Positions 30,326 to 40,909 of a stretch of DNA of 64,000 bases are shown here, one piece after another (position 1 is the stretch's first letter; each line of letters begins with the position of its first letter). The notes under the pieces are model-generated. The model saw nothing but the letters and a program-made list of their open reading frames with translations, did no database searches and was not told the DNA's origin. The stretch spans positions 28,265-92,264 of the forward strand of contig JAEUJN010000106.1 of assembly GCA_016794595.1 (NCBI GenBank), written 5' to 3'. The position numbers and the translations under genes were made by a program. This DNA comes from Kineosporiaceae bacterium (GTDB lineage: Bacteria; Actinomycetota; Actinomycetes; Actinomycetales; Kineosporiaceae).

Positions 30326-31408
30326 ATGACACCGTTACCTGGCTCGGGGACAGACCCGCGGCCGGTCTCAGCCATGTCCCGGCACCGGGCGACCATGCGT
30401 GATGTCGCTGCGTTGGCCGGGGTCAGCCTCAAGACCGTCTCCCGGGTGGTCAATCGCGAGCCGGGGGTCTCGGCGACGCTGGTCCAGCGGGTGGAGGCGG
30501 CTGCCGCCGAACTCGACTTCCGGCCCAACCTGGGCGCCCGGAGCCTGCGCCGGGCCGATGGCAAGACGGCCACCATCGGGCTGGTCCTGCAGGACCTCGC
30601 CAACCCGTTCTCGGCCGCCTTGCACCGAGCGGTCGAGGACATCGCCCGTGCGCGCGGGGTGGCGGTGCTGTCCGGCAGCGTGGACGAGACTGCTGACCGC
30701 GAGCGGGAGCTGGTCACCGCCTTCTCCTCCCGCCGCGTCGACGGGCTGATCATCATGCCCACCGGGGAGGACCACGGCTACCTCATGCTCGAGCGGCGAG
30801 CCGGAGTGGCCATGGTCTTCGTCGACCGCGCGCCCGCTCGGCTGGAGGCCGATGTGGTCCTGGCGGACAACGAGCAGGGCGCCCGGGACGGCGTGGCCCA
30901 CCTGATCGCGCACGGTCACCGCCGGATCGCCTTCCTGGGTGACCGCTCGTGGATCGCCACCGAGGAACAGCGCTACGAGGGCTTCCTGGCCGCCATGGCC
31001 GAGGCGGGCCTGACGGTCGAGCCAGAGCTGGTGATCAAGGATCTGGACACCATGGACGCCGCCGACGCGGCCGTCGTCCGGCTGCTGGGGCTTCCCGATC
31101 CCCCGACGGCCATCTTCGCCGCACAGAATCTGGTCACCATCGGCGCGCTCCGCGCGCTGAGGGATGCGGGCATGCAGCACCAGGTGGCCCTGGTCGGCTT
31201 CGACGATTTCGAGCTGGCGGACCTGCTCCAGCCCGCCGTGACGGTCGTGGCCCAGGACCCACAGGAGATCGGGCACCGCACCGCCGAGCTGCTGTTCGCC
31301 CGGCTGGACGGCGACGACTCACCCTGGCGGGTCGAGGTGATCGCCACCCGGCTGATCGAGCGCGGTTCCGGCGAGCTGCCGCCCCTCAGGACCCCCCATC
31401 TCGCCTGA
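30326..31408 (+). CDS. LacI-family transcriptional regulator
   Basis: This 360-residue regulator has a LacI helix-turn-helix, TMRDVAALAGVSLKTVSRVVNREPGVS, with the hinge helix region LGARSLRRADGK. A sugar-binding domain follows: TIGLVLQDLANPFSAALHRAVEDIA, VDGLIIMPTG, HLIAHGHRRIAFLGD and VALVGFDDFELADLLQPAVTVVAQDPQEIG. It diverges from the sugar ABC operon and probably represses it. I use the ATG at 30326, eight bases after GGAGGG; a GTG at 30323 directly before it is possible, as are later Mets at the start of the DNA-binding domain. Confidence 0.9.
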   Translation: MTPLPGSGTDPRPVSAMSRHRATMRDVAALAGVSLKTVSRVVNREPGVSATLVQRVEAAAAELDFRPNLGARSLRRADGKTATIGLVLQDLANPFSAALHRAVEDIARARGVAVLSGSVDETADRERELVTAFSSRRVDGLIIMPTGEDHGYLMLERRAGVAMVFVDRAPARLEADVVLADNEQGARDGVAHLIAHGHRRIAFLGDRSWIATEEQRYEGFLAAMAEAGLTVEPELVIKDLDTMDAADAAVVRLLGLPDPPTAIFAAQNLVTIGALRALRDAGMQHQVALVGFDDFELADLLQPAVTVVAQDPQEIGHRTAELLFARLDGDDSPWRVEVIATRLIERGSGELPPLRTPHLA

Positions 31409-31437
31409 TCACCGTTGCCCGGGGGTCAGCGAGACGG

Positions 31438-32502
31438 TCAGGAGGTTCGGGCCACCACAGCGGTGGCGAAGTCACGCAACGCGTCCCGGGCCGGTGAGGG
31501 CTCCAGGGTCTGCAGGGCCTCGACCGCCTCCTCCGCCCACCGGGCGGCCTCGGCCCGGGCGAGCGCGGTCACCGGGTGGGCCGCCAGCCGGGCGAGCACG
31601 TCGGCCAACGCGGCGTCGTCCGACAGATCGCCGTCCAGCGCCGCCAGCAGCGACACCGACTCCGCCGACGACCCGAGCGCCCCCGGGCCTGCCTGGCCGC
31701 GCGCCTCGGCCTCGCGGACGGCCCGGCGCAGCAGCAGGACCGGCAGGGTGGGCACGTGCTCGCGCAGGTCGGTCCCCGGGGTCTTGCCCGTGGTTGCCGC
31801 GTCGCTGGACAGGTCGATCACGTCGTCGGCCAGCTGGAAGGCGACACCGACCTTCTCCCCGTAGGTGGTGAGCACCTTCTGGACGTCGGCCGAGCACCCG
31901 GCGAACATGGCGCCGAAGCGGGCCGAGGTGGCGATCAGTGACCCGGTCTTGTCCGCCAGCACCGTGAGGTAGTGCTCGACCGGATCCTCCCCCTCGCGCG
32001 GGCCGATGGTCTCGTGCAACTGCCCCAGGCAGAGCCGCTCGAAGGTCTCCGCCTGGATCCGCACCGCCTCCGGGCCGAGCGCCGCGACGATCGTCGAGGC
32101 CCGCGCGAACAGCAGGTCACCGGTCAGGATCGCCACCGTGTTGCCCCAGCGCGCGTGCACGCTGGGTGCCCCGCGCCGACGCTCGGCGCCGTCCATCACA
32201 TCGTCGTGGTAGAGCGTTGCCAGGTGGGTCAGCTCGACCACGATGGCCGCCTCGACCACCTCGGGTCGTCGAGAGTCCCCCAGGTGCGCCGCCAGCAGGG
32301 TGAGCATCGGCCGTGAGCGCTTGCCCCCGGCCCGGACGAGGTGGCGCGCCGCGTCGTCCGCCAGCGGGTCGACCTGCTGGACGGCGCCGTGCAGGCGCCG
32401 CTCCACGACCTCCAGCCCGGCCCGGACCTCGGCGTCCAGGGCAGCCGCAGCCAAGGGTAGGTCGAGGGCTGCGGTGACCGGCGTCGGGAGATCGGGGGTC
32501 AT
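31438..32502 (-). CDS. Long-chain polyprenyl diphosphate synthase
   Basis: This 354-residue trans-prenyl transferase has both Asp-rich motifs: DDVMD in THLATLYHDDVMDGAERRRG and DDVID in VAFQLADDVIDLSSD. GGKRSRPMLTLLAA is the substrate-binding segment. Bulky residues before the first motif are not obvious, fitting a long product. It lies just after nuoN and near the menaquinone genes, so I infer that it makes the menaquinone side chain, to be used by MenA. The ATG at 32502 follows GAAGG. Exact chain length cannot be read. Confidence 0.9.
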   Translation of the reverse strand: MTPDLPTPVTAALDLPLAAAALDAEVRAGLEVVERRLHGAVQQVDPLADDAARHLVRAGGKRSRPMLTLLAAHLGDSRRPEVVEAAIVVELTHLATLYHDDVMDGAERRRGAPSVHARWGNTVAILTGDLLFARASTIVAALGPEAVRIQAETFERLCLGQLHETIGPREGEDPVEHYLTVLADKTGSLIATSARFGAMFAGCSADVQKVLTTYGEKVGVAFQLADDVIDLSSDAATTGKTPGTDLREHVPTLPVLLLRRAVREAEARGQAGPGALGSSAESVSLLAALDGDLSDDAALADVLARLAAHPVTALARAEAARWAEEAVEALQTLEPSPARDALRDFATAVVARTS

Positions 32503-32538
32503 GGTGCCTTCAGGTCGAGGACGTGGGACCACTCGGCC

Positions 32539-34158
32539 TCAGGGCAGGAACAGCGAGGCTGCCTCGGCCGGGCCGAACAGAACCGTCGGGGCGATACCCA
32601 GCACGATCGTGACCACCACCGACAACAGGATCGCGAACAGGGTACCCACGCCCGGCGTGGCCACCACAGAGGCCGACCCACTCGGCTCGCTGAAGTACAT
32701 CAGCACGATCACCCGGACGTAGAAGAACGCCGCCACCGCGCTCGCCAGCACGCCGATCAACGCCAGAACCCAGGCGCCGTTGCTGACCGCCGCGGAGAAG
32801 ACCGCGTACTTGCCCATGAAGCCGCTGGTCAGCGGGATCCCCGCCATCGCCAGCAGGAACAGCGTAAAGGCACCGGCCGCCATCGGGTGACGCTTGCCCA
32901 GTCCGGCCCACTGCGACAGGTGCGTCGCCTCGCCACCCACGCCGTCCTCCCCGGCGTCGCGCACCAGTGAGACCAGGGCGAACGCACCGATCGTGGTGAA
33001 GCCGTAGACGAACAGGTAGAACAGCACGCCCGAGATGCCGATCTTGTCGATCGCGAGCACACCGGTCATCAGGAAGCCGGCGTGGGCGATCGAGGAGTAG
33101 GCGAGCATCCGCTTGACGTCGGTCTGCACGATGGCGATCACCGACCCGACCACCATGGTCAGGATGGCCACGCCCCACAACGCGGGCATGAAGTCCCAGC
33201 GAGCCCCGGGCAGGGCCACATACACCACCCGGAGCATGGCGCCGAACGCTGCCACCTTGGTGCACGCCGCCATGAAGCCGGTGACCGGCGTCGGTGCGCC
33301 CTGGTAGACGTCGGGGGTCCAGATGTGGAAGGGAGCCGCACCGACCTTGAACAGCAGACCCACGGCCAGCAGGGCGATCCCGAGCAGCAGCAGCCCGTCC
33401 TGACCGACCACGGCCGGCCGGCCGGTGCCGGTGATCGCCGCGGCGATGTCGGCCAGGCGCACCGACTCGGCGAAGCCGTACAGCAGCGCGGCGCCGTACA
33501 GGAAGAACGCCGAGGAGAAGGCGCCCAGCAGGAAGTACTTCAGGCTCGCCTCCTGCGACAACAGCCGGCGGCGACGGGCCAACCCGCAGAGCAGGTACAG
33601 CGGCAGGGAGAAGACCTCGAGCGCGACGAACATGGTCAGCAGGTCGTTCGAGGCCGGGAACATCAGCATCCCGCCGACCGAGAACAGCATCAGCGGGAAC
33701 ACCTCGGACTGCACCAGCCCGACCCGGCGCGCGGCTCCCTCGCCCGGCGATCCCGGCACGGCCGAGGCCTGCGGGGTGAAGGCCCCGCCGTCCGTGCTGC
33801 GCTCGGTCATGGTCAGCACGGCGAGGATCGACAGGGCGAGGATCGTGCCCTGGAGGAAGATCGCCGGTCCGTCGATCACGATCGATGCCGCCAGGGTCCC
33901 GTCGGCCGCGGGGATCCCGGCGGTCTCGACCCGGGTGCCGTCCACGATCAGCTTGCCGACGGCTCCCAGGGCGGCGATCAGACCGACCAGCGCGACCCCG
34001 ACCTGGATCGAGAACCGGCTGGCGCGCGGCGCGAACGCCTCGACCAGCACCGCCACGATGGCCGCTCCGAAGACGATCAACATCGGCAGGACGGCAACGT
34101 AGTCCACCGTCGGGGCCACGAAGTCGGCCGCGACGGGGACGGACAGCAGGGGGGTCAC
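32539..34158 (-). CDS. nuoN: NADH-quinone oxidoreductase subunit N
   Basis: This 539-residue antiporter-like membrane subunit of complex I has about 14 helices. Typical segments are ASLKYFLLGAFSSAFFLYGAALLYGF, FKVGAAPFHIWTPDVYQGAPTPVTGFMAACTKVAAF (with the key Lys residues) and MLAYSSIAHAGFLMTG. It is the last gene of the nuo operon. The GTG start overlaps the nuoM stop (GTGA). An extra loop of about 30 residues near position 120 is rich in small residues. Confidence 0.95.
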   Translation of the reverse strand: MTPLLSVPVAADFVAPTVDYVAVLPMLIVFGAAIVAVLVEAFAPRASRFSIQVGVALVGLIAALGAVGKLIVDGTRVETAGIPAADGTLAASIVIDGPAIFLQGTILALSILAVLTMTERSTDGGAFTPQASAVPGSPGEGAARRVGLVQSEVFPLMLFSVGGMLMFPASNDLLTMFVALEVFSLPLYLLCGLARRRRLLSQEASLKYFLLGAFSSAFFLYGAALLYGFAESVRLADIAAAITGTGRPAVVGQDGLLLLGIALLAVGLLFKVGAAPFHIWTPDVYQGAPTPVTGFMAACTKVAAFGAMLRVVYVALPGARWDFMPALWGVAILTMVVGSVIAIVQTDVKRMLAYSSIAHAGFLMTGVLAIDKIGISGVLFYLFVYGFTTIGAFALVSLVRDAGEDGVGGEATHLSQWAGLGKRHPMAAGAFTLFLLAMAGIPLTSGFMGKYAVFSAAVSNGAWVLALIGVLASAVAAFFYVRVIVLMYFSEPSGSASVVATPGVGTLFAILLSVVVTIVLGIAPTVLFGPAEAASLFLP

Positions 34159-35693
34159 GGGGTGGCTCCTTCGGCGATCTGCACTGCCGGATCGGGATCA
34201 ACCTGCTGCACCTGCTGCATCGTCCGGTCGACCGCGGGGGTCAGGACGTCCAGCACCGGCTTGGGGTAGAAGCCCAGCGCGATGATGACCGCCACCAGCG
34301 GCGCGACGACCCACATCTCCCGCGAGTCGAGGTCGCGCCAGGCCGAGGCGAACTCCTGCTTGGGACCGGTGAACATCCGCTGATAGGTGATCAGGATGTA
34401 CAGGGCGGCCAGGATGATCCCCAGGGTGGACACGATCGCCACCACCGGGTAGCGCTGATAGGTGCCCACCAGCACCAGGAACTCGCTGATGAAGCTGGAC
34501 AGCCCGGGCAGGGCCAGCGAGGACAGACCTGCGAGCAGGAAGGCTCCCGCCAGCACCGGCGTGGACCGCTGGAGGCCGCCGAAATCGCCGATGGTGGACG
34601 AACCCCGCCGGGAGATCAGCATGCCGGCGACCAGGAACAGGGCGGCGGTCGAGAACCCGTGGTTGACCATGTACAGCGCCGACCCCGACTGCCCGGTGGT
34701 GGTCATCGCGAACACCCCGAGCACGATGAAGCCGAAGTGCGAGATCGAGGTGTAGGCGATCAGTCGCATCAGGTTGCTCTGGCCGATGGCCAGCAGCGCG
34801 CCGTAGAGGACCGAGATCACCGCGAACACCATGATCACCGGGGCGGCCCAGCGGCTGGCGTTCGGGAACAGCGGCAGGCACAGCGTGATCATGCCGAAGG
34901 TGCCGACCTTGTCCAGGACGCCGACCAGCAGCACCGAGACCGCCGGCGGGGCCTCGCTCGCGGCGTCCGGCAGCCAGGTGTGCACCGGCCACATCGGGGC
35001 CTTGATCGCGAAGGCGAGGAAGAAGCCCAGGAACATCAACCGCTCGGCCATCACCGGGACGGCGCCCGCGGCGTCCGCGGCGAAGACGCCGGTCAGGCTG
35101 CCGGTCAGGAAGCCCTGCTCACCGCCGGGTCCCTGGTGATAGAGGGCGATGACGGCGACCAGCATCACCAGGCCACCCAGCAGGCTGTACAGCAGGAACT
35201 TCACCGCCGCGTAGCGACGCTGGGCCCCACCGAACTGCCCGATCAGGAAGTAGACCGGGATCAGCATGGCCTCGAAGAAGACGTAGAACAGGAACACGTC
35301 CCGGGCGGCGAACACGCCGATCATGAACGTCTCGAGCACCAGGATCAGGGCGAAGAAGTTGCGGGCCGCGTTGCCCCGGTACTCGTTCCACGCGGCGAGC
35401 ACGCAGACCGGCACCAGGATCGCCGACAGCAGAACCATGACCAGCGCGATGCCGTCCACGCCCACTGCGTAACTGGCCCCGATCTGCGGGATCCAGCGGT
35501 AGTTCTCGGCGTACTGGTACAGCCCGGCGCTGCTCACGTCGAAGCCGATCGCCAGGCCGAGCCCCAGGCCGAGCACGGCCAGCGAGGTGATCAGCGCGAT
35601 CGCCCGGGCGAGCTGGTCGCGCCCGTTCGGCAGCGCCCAGACGATCACCGCCCCGAGCAGCGGGAGCAGACCCATGATGGTCAGCCAGGGCAT
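34155..35693 (-). CDS. nuoM: NADH-quinone oxidoreductase subunit M
   Basis: This 512-residue proton-pumping subunit is homologous to Mrp antiporters. Landmarks are FFEAMLIPVYFLIGQFGG with the conserved helix-5 Glu, FFLAFAIKAPMWPVHTWLPDAASEAPPAVSVLLVGVLDKVGTFGM with conserved Lys, and LMRLIAYTSISHFGFIVLGVFA. It starts at the ATG at 35693, 57 bases after nuoL, and overlaps nuoN by four bases. Confidence 0.95.
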   Translation of the reverse strand: MPWLTIMGLLPLLGAVIVWALPNGRDQLARAIALITSLAVLGLGLGLAIGFDVSSAGLYQYAENYRWIPQIGASYAVGVDGIALVMVLLSAILVPVCVLAAWNEYRGNAARNFFALILVLETFMIGVFAARDVFLFYVFFEAMLIPVYFLIGQFGGAQRRYAAVKFLLYSLLGGLVMLVAVIALYHQGPGGEQGFLTGSLTGVFAADAAGAVPVMAERLMFLGFFLAFAIKAPMWPVHTWLPDAASEAPPAVSVLLVGVLDKVGTFGMITLCLPLFPNASRWAAPVIMVFAVISVLYGALLAIGQSNLMRLIAYTSISHFGFIVLGVFAMTTTGQSGSALYMVNHGFSTAALFLVAGMLISRRGSSTIGDFGGLQRSTPVLAGAFLLAGLSSLALPGLSSFISEFLVLVGTYQRYPVVAIVSTLGIILAALYILITYQRMFTGPKQEFASAWRDLDSREMWVVAPLVAVIIALGFYPKPVLDVLTPAVDRTMQQVQQVDPDPAVQIAEGATP

Positions 35694-35750
35694 GTCAGAC
35701 CTTCCCTCTCTCCACCAGCGCCATCCTCGAACCCACGGTCGACCCCGCCA

Positions 35751-37694
35751 TCACCCGCGCACCGCCAGCACCCCGAGCAGCAGGACCACGACCCCGGCCA
35801 GCATGGACGCCGCGTAGGTGCGCACCAGGCCCGACTGCCAGCGCCGCAACCGGCCACCCAGCCCGCCGACCGCCGCCGCCAGCCCCCCAACGGCACCGTC
35901 GACGCCCTTGGTGTCGGTGAACACCAGCGAACGGGTCAGGTACTGACCCGGGCGCATGAACACTGCCTCGTTGACGTCGTCCTGGTAGAGATCCTTGCGG
36001 GCGGCCCGGGTGATCCACGACCCGCGCGGGGCGGTCTGCGGCACCTCGGCCTGCCAGTACTGCCGCCAGGCGAGCGCCACCCCCACGGCCACCAGCACCA
36101 GGGTCAGCCCCATCAGCGGGTACTTGGCGATCACCGGGTGGTGCTCCTCGACGGCACCGGTCACCGGCTCGAGCCAGTCGTGGAAGCGGCCCCCGACGAA
36201 CAGGAACCCGCCCAGGGCGACCGACCCGACGGCCAGGATGATCATCGGGACGGTCATCAGCGACGGTGATTCGTGCGGGTGGGCCTCGGCCGGCCAGCGC
36301 TTGCGACCCTGGAAGGTCATGAAGAACAGCCGCGACATGTAGAAGGCGGTGATCCCGGCGCCGATCAGGGTGGCCATGCCGAACACCCACGGACGCCAGC
36401 CCTCACCAGTGGCGAAGGCGGTCTCGATGATGCCGTCCTTGCTGAAGAACCCGGAGAACGGGGGTACTCCCAGGATCGCCAACCAGCCCAACCCGAAGGT
36501 CGCCCACGTGGTCTTCATCGCCCCGGACAGCGCGCCGTAGCGGCGCATCTCGACCGAGTCGTTCATGCCGTGCATCACCGAGCCGGCGCCGAGGAACATG
36601 CCGGCCTTGAAGAAGCCGTGGGTGAGCAGGTGCATGATCGCGAACACGTAGCCGATGCCGCCCAGCCCGGCGGCCAGCATCATGTAGCCGATCTGGCTCA
36701 TCGTGGACGCCGCGAGCGCCTTCTTGATGTCGTCCTTGGCGCAGCCGACGATCGCCCCGAACAGCAGCGTCACCGCACCCACGATCACCACGGCCAGTTG
36801 GGCGGTGGGGGCCGCCTCGTAGATCGGGCCGCTGCGCACCACCAGGTAGACCCCGGCGGTGACCATGGTCGCCGCGTGGATCAGGGCCGAGACCGGCGTC
36901 GGGCCCGCCATCGCGTCCCCCAGCCAGGCCTGCAGCGGGAACTGCGCCGACTTGCCGCAGGCGCCGAGCAACAGGGCCAGCCCGATCCAGGTCATGGCAT
37001 TCGTCGAGCCCTCGCCGGCGTTCGGCAGCACCCCGGCGTAGGTGACCGTGCCGAAGGTGGCGAACATGATCATGATTGCCACCGAGAGCCCGAAGTCACC
37101 CACCCGGTTCATCACGAAGGCCTTCTTGGCCGCGGTCGCGTAGACCGGGTTGTGGTTCCAGAAGCCGATCAGCAGGTAGGAGGCCAGGCCGACGCCCTCC
37201 CAGCCCACGTAGAGCAGGGCGTAGGAGTTGGCCAGCACCAGCAGCAGCATGGAGGCCACGAACAGGTTCAGGTAGGCGAAGAACCGGCGGCGATCGTCGT
37301 CGTGCTCCATGTAGGCCACGGAGTACACGTGGATCAGCGACCCGACGAACGTGATCAGCAGCACGAAGGCCAGCGAGAGCGGGTCGAGCAGCAACCCGGC
37401 GTCCAGCTGGAACCCACCGGCCGGCATCCAGCTGAACAGGGTCAGGTCACGGACCCGCTCCTCGGGGGCCAGCGAGCGCAGGTCGAGGAACAGCAGGGCG
37501 CCGTAGACGAACGCACCCCACGAGGCCGCAACCGCGAGCCAGTGCCCCCAGGCGTCCGTCCGGCGACCGCCCAGCAGCAGCAGGGCCGCGCCCGCCAGCG
37601 GCAGGGCAACGAGCAACCACGCTCCCTGCTGGAGTGCACCCTCGGCCGCCCCGATCGCCGCGCGGGTCGTGCCTTCCGCGAGTAGCGGTGTCAT
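35751..37694 (-). CDS. nuoL: NADH-quinone oxidoreductase subunit L
   Basis: This 647-residue subunit is the largest antiporter-like one, with the long lateral helix at its C-terminus. Landmarks are [96 protein letters not shown] and [25 protein letters not shown], of which only parts need matching to identify it. I chose the ATG at 37694, eight bases after GAGGAG; an upstream GTG is too close to that site. It is 66 bases from nuoK, the widest gap within the operon's 3' half. Confidence 0.95.
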   Translation of the reverse strand: MTPLLAEGTTRAAIGAAEGALQQGAWLLVALPLAGAALLLLGGRRTDAWGHWLAVAASWGAFVYGALLFLDLRSLAPEERVRDLTLFSWMPAGGFQLDAGLLLDPLSLAFVLLITFVGSLIHVYSVAYMEHDDDRRRFFAYLNLFVASMLLLVLANSYALLYVGWEGVGLASYLLIGFWNHNPVYATAAKKAFVMNRVGDFGLSVAIMIMFATFGTVTYAGVLPNAGEGSTNAMTWIGLALLLGACGKSAQFPLQAWLGDAMAGPTPVSALIHAATMVTAGVYLVVRSGPIYEAAPTAQLAVVIVGAVTLLFGAIVGCAKDDIKKALAASTMSQIGYMMLAAGLGGIGYVFAIMHLLTHGFFKAGMFLGAGSVMHGMNDSVEMRRYGALSGAMKTTWATFGLGWLAILGVPPFSGFFSKDGIIETAFATGEGWRPWVFGMATLIGAGITAFYMSRLFFMTFQGRKRWPAEAHPHESPSLMTVPMIILAVGSVALGGFLFVGGRFHDWLEPVTGAVEEHHPVIAKYPLMGLTLVLVAVGVALAWRQYWQAEVPQTAPRGSWITRAARKDLYQDDVNEAVFMRPGQYLTRSLVFTDTKGVDGAVGGLAAAVGGLGGRLRRWQSGLVRTYAASMLAGVVVLLLGVLAVRG

Positions 37695-37760
37695 TGCTCG
37701 CACTCCTCAACGCTCGTTCCTCGCGTGATCGTCGCGCTCGCCTGGTTCACGATCCGCCTC

Positions 37761-38060
37761 TCAGTACTTCAGCAGGTTGGCGTCGTCGACCGAGGCCGAG
37801 CGGCGGGTCCGGAAGATCGCCATGATGATCGCCAGCCCGACCACCACCTCGGCCGCCGCGACCAGCATCACGAACAGGGCGACCACCTGACCGCTGATGT
37901 CCCCGTGCATGCGGGCGAAGGTGACGAAGGCCAGATTGGTGGCGTTGAGCATCAGCTCGACACCCATGAAGACGATGATCGCGTTGCGCCGCACCAGCAC
38001 CGTGGTCGCCCCGATCGAGAACAGGACCGCGGACAGGTACAACCACCAGGAGAGGGTCAT
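37761..38060 (-). CDS. nuoK: NADH-quinone oxidoreductase subunit K
   Basis: This 99-residue subunit has three membrane helices. It carries [21 protein letters not shown] and [22 protein letters not shown] with the two conserved membrane Glu residues of the proton path. The ATG overlaps the nuoJ stop (ATGA). Confidence 0.95.
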   Translation of the reverse strand: MTLSWWLYLSAVLFSIGATTVLVRRNAIIVFMGVELMLNATNLAFVTFARMHGDISGQVVALFVMLVAAAEVVVGLAIIMAIFRTRRSASVDDANLLKY

Positions 38061-38857
38061 CGGTCCTCAGCCTTTCCGGCCGACTCGTCGGGAGTGAGGT
38101 CGAACGGGTCCTGCATCTCGGCGAGCACGGTGGAGACCTCACCGGCCCGCTCGGACGTCGGGCGCATCTGCCCGCGGGCGGTGAGCACCCGCGAGACCGA
38201 CAGCTCGCTGGGCGTGCCGTCGGGCAGCAGCGCCGGGGTGTCGACCGCGTTGTGCCGGGCGAACACGCCGGGGGCCGGCAGCGGGGCCTTGACCGCGCCC
38301 TCGCGGATCCGGCGCTCGGCGAGCTCGCGCTGGGTGGGCTTGGGCACCAGCCGCTCGCGGTGGGCCAGGATCATCGCGCCCAGGGCAGCGGTGATCAGCA
38401 GGGCGCCGGTGACCTCGAACGCGAAGACGTAGGTGCCGAAGATGCCGCCCGCCAGGGCACCGATGTTGCCCTCGGCGTTGACCGTGTCGAGCCCGGCCGG
38501 CTGACCGAAGCGCACGCCGGCGAGGGCCGCAGCCAGGACGATCACCAGCCCGAGGCCGAGCAGGGCGGCCGCCACCCGCTGGCCCTTGATGGTCTCGATC
38601 AGGGAGTCCGAGGAGTCGACACCGACCAGCATCAGCACGAACAGGAACAGCATCATGACCGCGCCGGTGTAGACGAAGATCTGCACCCCGCCCAGGAAGG
38701 GGGCCTGCTGGGCGAAGTAGGTGATCCCGAGGCACACCATGATCAAGGCCATGCACAGGGCTGCGTGCACTGCCTTCTTGGCGAACAGCAGCCCGATGCC
38801 ACCGAGCACCATCAAGGGGGCCACCACCCAGAAGAGGGCTGCCTCACCGCCGCTCAC
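38057..38857 (-). CDS. nuoJ: NADH-quinone oxidoreductase subunit J
   Basis: This 266-residue membrane subunit has five helices in its first 170 residues, with [24 protein letters not shown], the family signature including the pi-bulge helix. The last 95 residues are a hydrophilic tail rich in charged residues, longer than in E. coli but usual in actinobacteria. The GTG start at 38857 overlaps the nuoI stop. Confidence 0.93.
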   Translation of the reverse strand: MSGGEAALFWVVAPLMVLGGIGLLFAKKAVHAALCMALIMVCLGITYFAQQAPFLGGVQIFVYTGAVMMLFLFVLMLVGVDSSDSLIETIKGQRVAAALLGLGLVIVLAAALAGVRFGQPAGLDTVNAEGNIGALAGGIFGTYVFAFEVTGALLITAALGAMILAHRERLVPKPTQRELAERRIREGAVKAPLPAPGVFARHNAVDTPALLPDGTPSELSVSRVLTARGQMRPTSERAGEVSTVLAEMQDPFDLTPDESAGKAEDR

Positions 38858-39495
38858 GGGGTCACCTCGGCATTCTCGCTCGATGCGGACGCCGGGTCGT
38901 CCTCGCCCCGGCGCGCGGCAACCCAGTCCCGCTGCTCGGCCACGGCACCGGTCACCGACCCCTGGTAGTAGTCGCGTTCCTCGGTGCCGGGCACCATCGG
39001 GTGCGGGGCCTCGAGCATCCCGTCGAGCATCGGACCCAGGAGGTCTGTCTTCTCGTAGATCATCTCGGCGCGGCTGCGTCCGGCGAGCTCGTACTCGTTG
39101 GTCATGGTCAGCGCACGGGTCGGGCACGCCTCGATGCACAACCCGCAGAAGATGCAGCGCAGGTAGTTGATCTGGTAGACGCGCCCGTAGCGCTCACCCG
39201 GGGAGTAGCGCTCCTCCTCGGTGTTGTCCGCGCCCTCGACGTAGATCGCGTCCGCCGGGCAGGCCCAGGCACACAGTTCGCACCCGATGCACTTCTCCAG
39301 CCCGTCGGGGTGCCGGTTGAGCTGGTGCCGCCCGTGAAAGCGCGGCTGGGTGGGGACCTTCTCCTCCGGGTAGTACTCCGTGACCGGCTTGCGGAACATC
39401 TCCTTGAAGGTCACGCCGAACCCGGCGACCGCGTCGCGCAGGCCACCCCGGCGACGCGGGTCGGCCACCCCCTCGTCGGTGCTGCGATCAGCCAC
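38854..39495 (-). CDS. nuoI: NADH-quinone oxidoreductase subunit I
   Basis: This 213-residue peripheral subunit carries the N6a and N6b [4Fe-4S] clusters in [12 protein letters not shown] and [13 protein letters not shown] chose the GTG at 39495, six bases after GAGGAGG and overlapping the nuoH stop, rather than the earlier in-frame ATG inside nuoH. The C-terminal 60 residues are acidic and variable. Confidence 0.95.
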   Translation of the reverse strand: MADRSTDEGVADPRRRGGLRDAVAGFGVTFKEMFRKPVTEYYPEEKVPTQPRFHGRHQLNRHPDGLEKCIGCELCAWACPADAIYVEGADNTEEERYSPGERYGRVYQINYLRCIFCGLCIEACPTRALTMTNEYELAGRSRAEMIYEKTDLLGPMLDGMLEAPHPMVPGTEERDYYQGSVTGAVAEQRDWVAARRGEDDPASASSENAEVTP

Positions 39496-40909
39496 CGTGA
39501 ACCTCCTCGTCAGCCTCACCTGCAGCGGCCAGGGCGGGCCGGCGGGCGTCGTCGTCGCGACCGTTGCCGATTCCGTTGCTGCGGATCAGGCGCTGCCCGG
39601 GCAGCGGTGGCACCGGGAAGCCCCCGGCGAACGGGTCCACCTCGTCAGGCGGGGTCTCGTGGCGGGCGGCATCTCGCCGGTCGGCCCGATCGATCCCGGT
39701 GATCAGTGCACCGAAGATCGCGAACAGCAGGGCGATCCCGACGGCGATCAGCACGATCCGGGTGGTGCCGTCGGCCGCGATGGTGGCCGAGTTGGCGGCC
39801 CGCCAGCACGCCACCGCGACGATCCAGACCAGCGCGACCGGGATCAGCACCTTCCAGCCGAAGCGCATGAACTGGTCGTAGCGCAGCCGGGGCAGGGTGC
39901 CGCGCAGCCAGATGAAGAAGAAGATGAAGCCGAGCAGCTTGCCGATGAACCAGAGCATCGGCCACCAGCCCTCGTTCAACATCCCGCCGCCGATCGCCGA
40001 CAGCGGCCACGGCGCGCGCCAGCCACCCAGGAACAGCGTGGTCGCGATCGCGGAGACCGTGATCATGTTGATGTACTCGGCCAGGAAGAACAGGGCGAAC
40101 TTCAGCGAGGAGTACTCGGTGTGGAACCCACCGACCAGCTCCCCCTCGGCCTCGGGCAGGTCGAACGGCGCCCGGTTGGTCTCGCCCACCATGGCGATCA
40201 CGTAGATCACGAACGCGACCGGCAGTTGGACGGCGAACCAGGCCGGCATGGTGAGGTCCAGCCCGAAGATCTCCCGGACGACGCCGTGCTCCTGCGCGGC
40301 GACGATCGAGGAGGTGGACATCGACCCGGCATAGAGGAAGACGCTGATCAGGGCCAGCCCCATCGCGATCTCGTAGGAGATCACCTGGGCCGAGGACCGC
40401 AGTCCGCCGAGCAGCGGATAGGTCGAGCCGGAGGACCATCCGGCCAGCACGATGCCGTACACCCCGACGGCCGCGACCGCCAGCACGAACAGCACGGCCA
40501 CCGGCAGGTCGGTGAGCTGGAGCGGGGTCACGATGTCGGTGAAGGGGATGCGTGCCGCCGGACCGAACGGGATCACCGAGAAGGCCACGAAGCAGGTGAT
40601 CGCCGAGATGATCGGCGCCAGGACGAAGACGAGCTTGTCGACCGCCTTCGGGATGACGTCCTCCTTGAGGGCCAGCTTGACCCCGTCGGCCAGACCCTGG
40701 ATCAGCCCGAACGGGCCGACCCGGTTCGGCCCCGGCCGGGACTGCATGCGGGCCACGACCCGCCGCTCACCCCAGATCGTCAACAGCGTGAGCAGCACCA
40801 GGAAGACGAAGATGAACAACGCCTTCCCGAAGACCACCCACCCGTTGTCGTTGCCGAAGTCGGCGACCGGGTTCTCGGCCGCCAGGACGCCCTGTGCCAG
40901 GAGGCTCAC
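39488..40909 (-). CDS. nuoH: NADH-quinone oxidoreductase subunit H
   Basis: This 473-residue membrane subunit forms the quinone chamber with NuoB and NuoD. It carries [37 protein letters not shown] and [17 protein letters not shown] [26 protein letters not shown]. The last 80 residues, rich in Asp, Arg and Pro, are an actinobacterial extension. The GTG start overlaps the nuoG stop. Confidence 0.95.
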   Translation of the reverse strand: MSLLAQGVLAAENPVADFGNDNGWVVFGKALFIFVFLVLLTLLTIWGERRVVARMQSRPGPNRVGPFGLIQGLADGVKLALKEDVIPKAVDKLVFVLAPIISAITCFVAFSVIPFGPAARIPFTDIVTPLQLTDLPVAVLFVLAVAAVGVYGIVLAGWSSGSTYPLLGGLRSSAQVISYEIAMGLALISVFLYAGSMSTSSIVAAQEHGVVREIFGLDLTMPAWFAVQLPVAFVIYVIAMVGETNRAPFDLPEAEGELVGGFHTEYSSLKFALFFLAEYINMITVSAIATTLFLGGWRAPWPLSAIGGGMLNEGWWPMLWFIGKLLGFIFFFIWLRGTLPRLRYDQFMRFGWKVLIPVALVWIVAVACWRAANSATIAADGTTRIVLIAVGIALLFAIFGALITGIDRADRRDAARHETPPDEVDPFAGGFPVPPLPGQRLIRSNGIGNGRDDDARRPALAAAGEADEEVHGG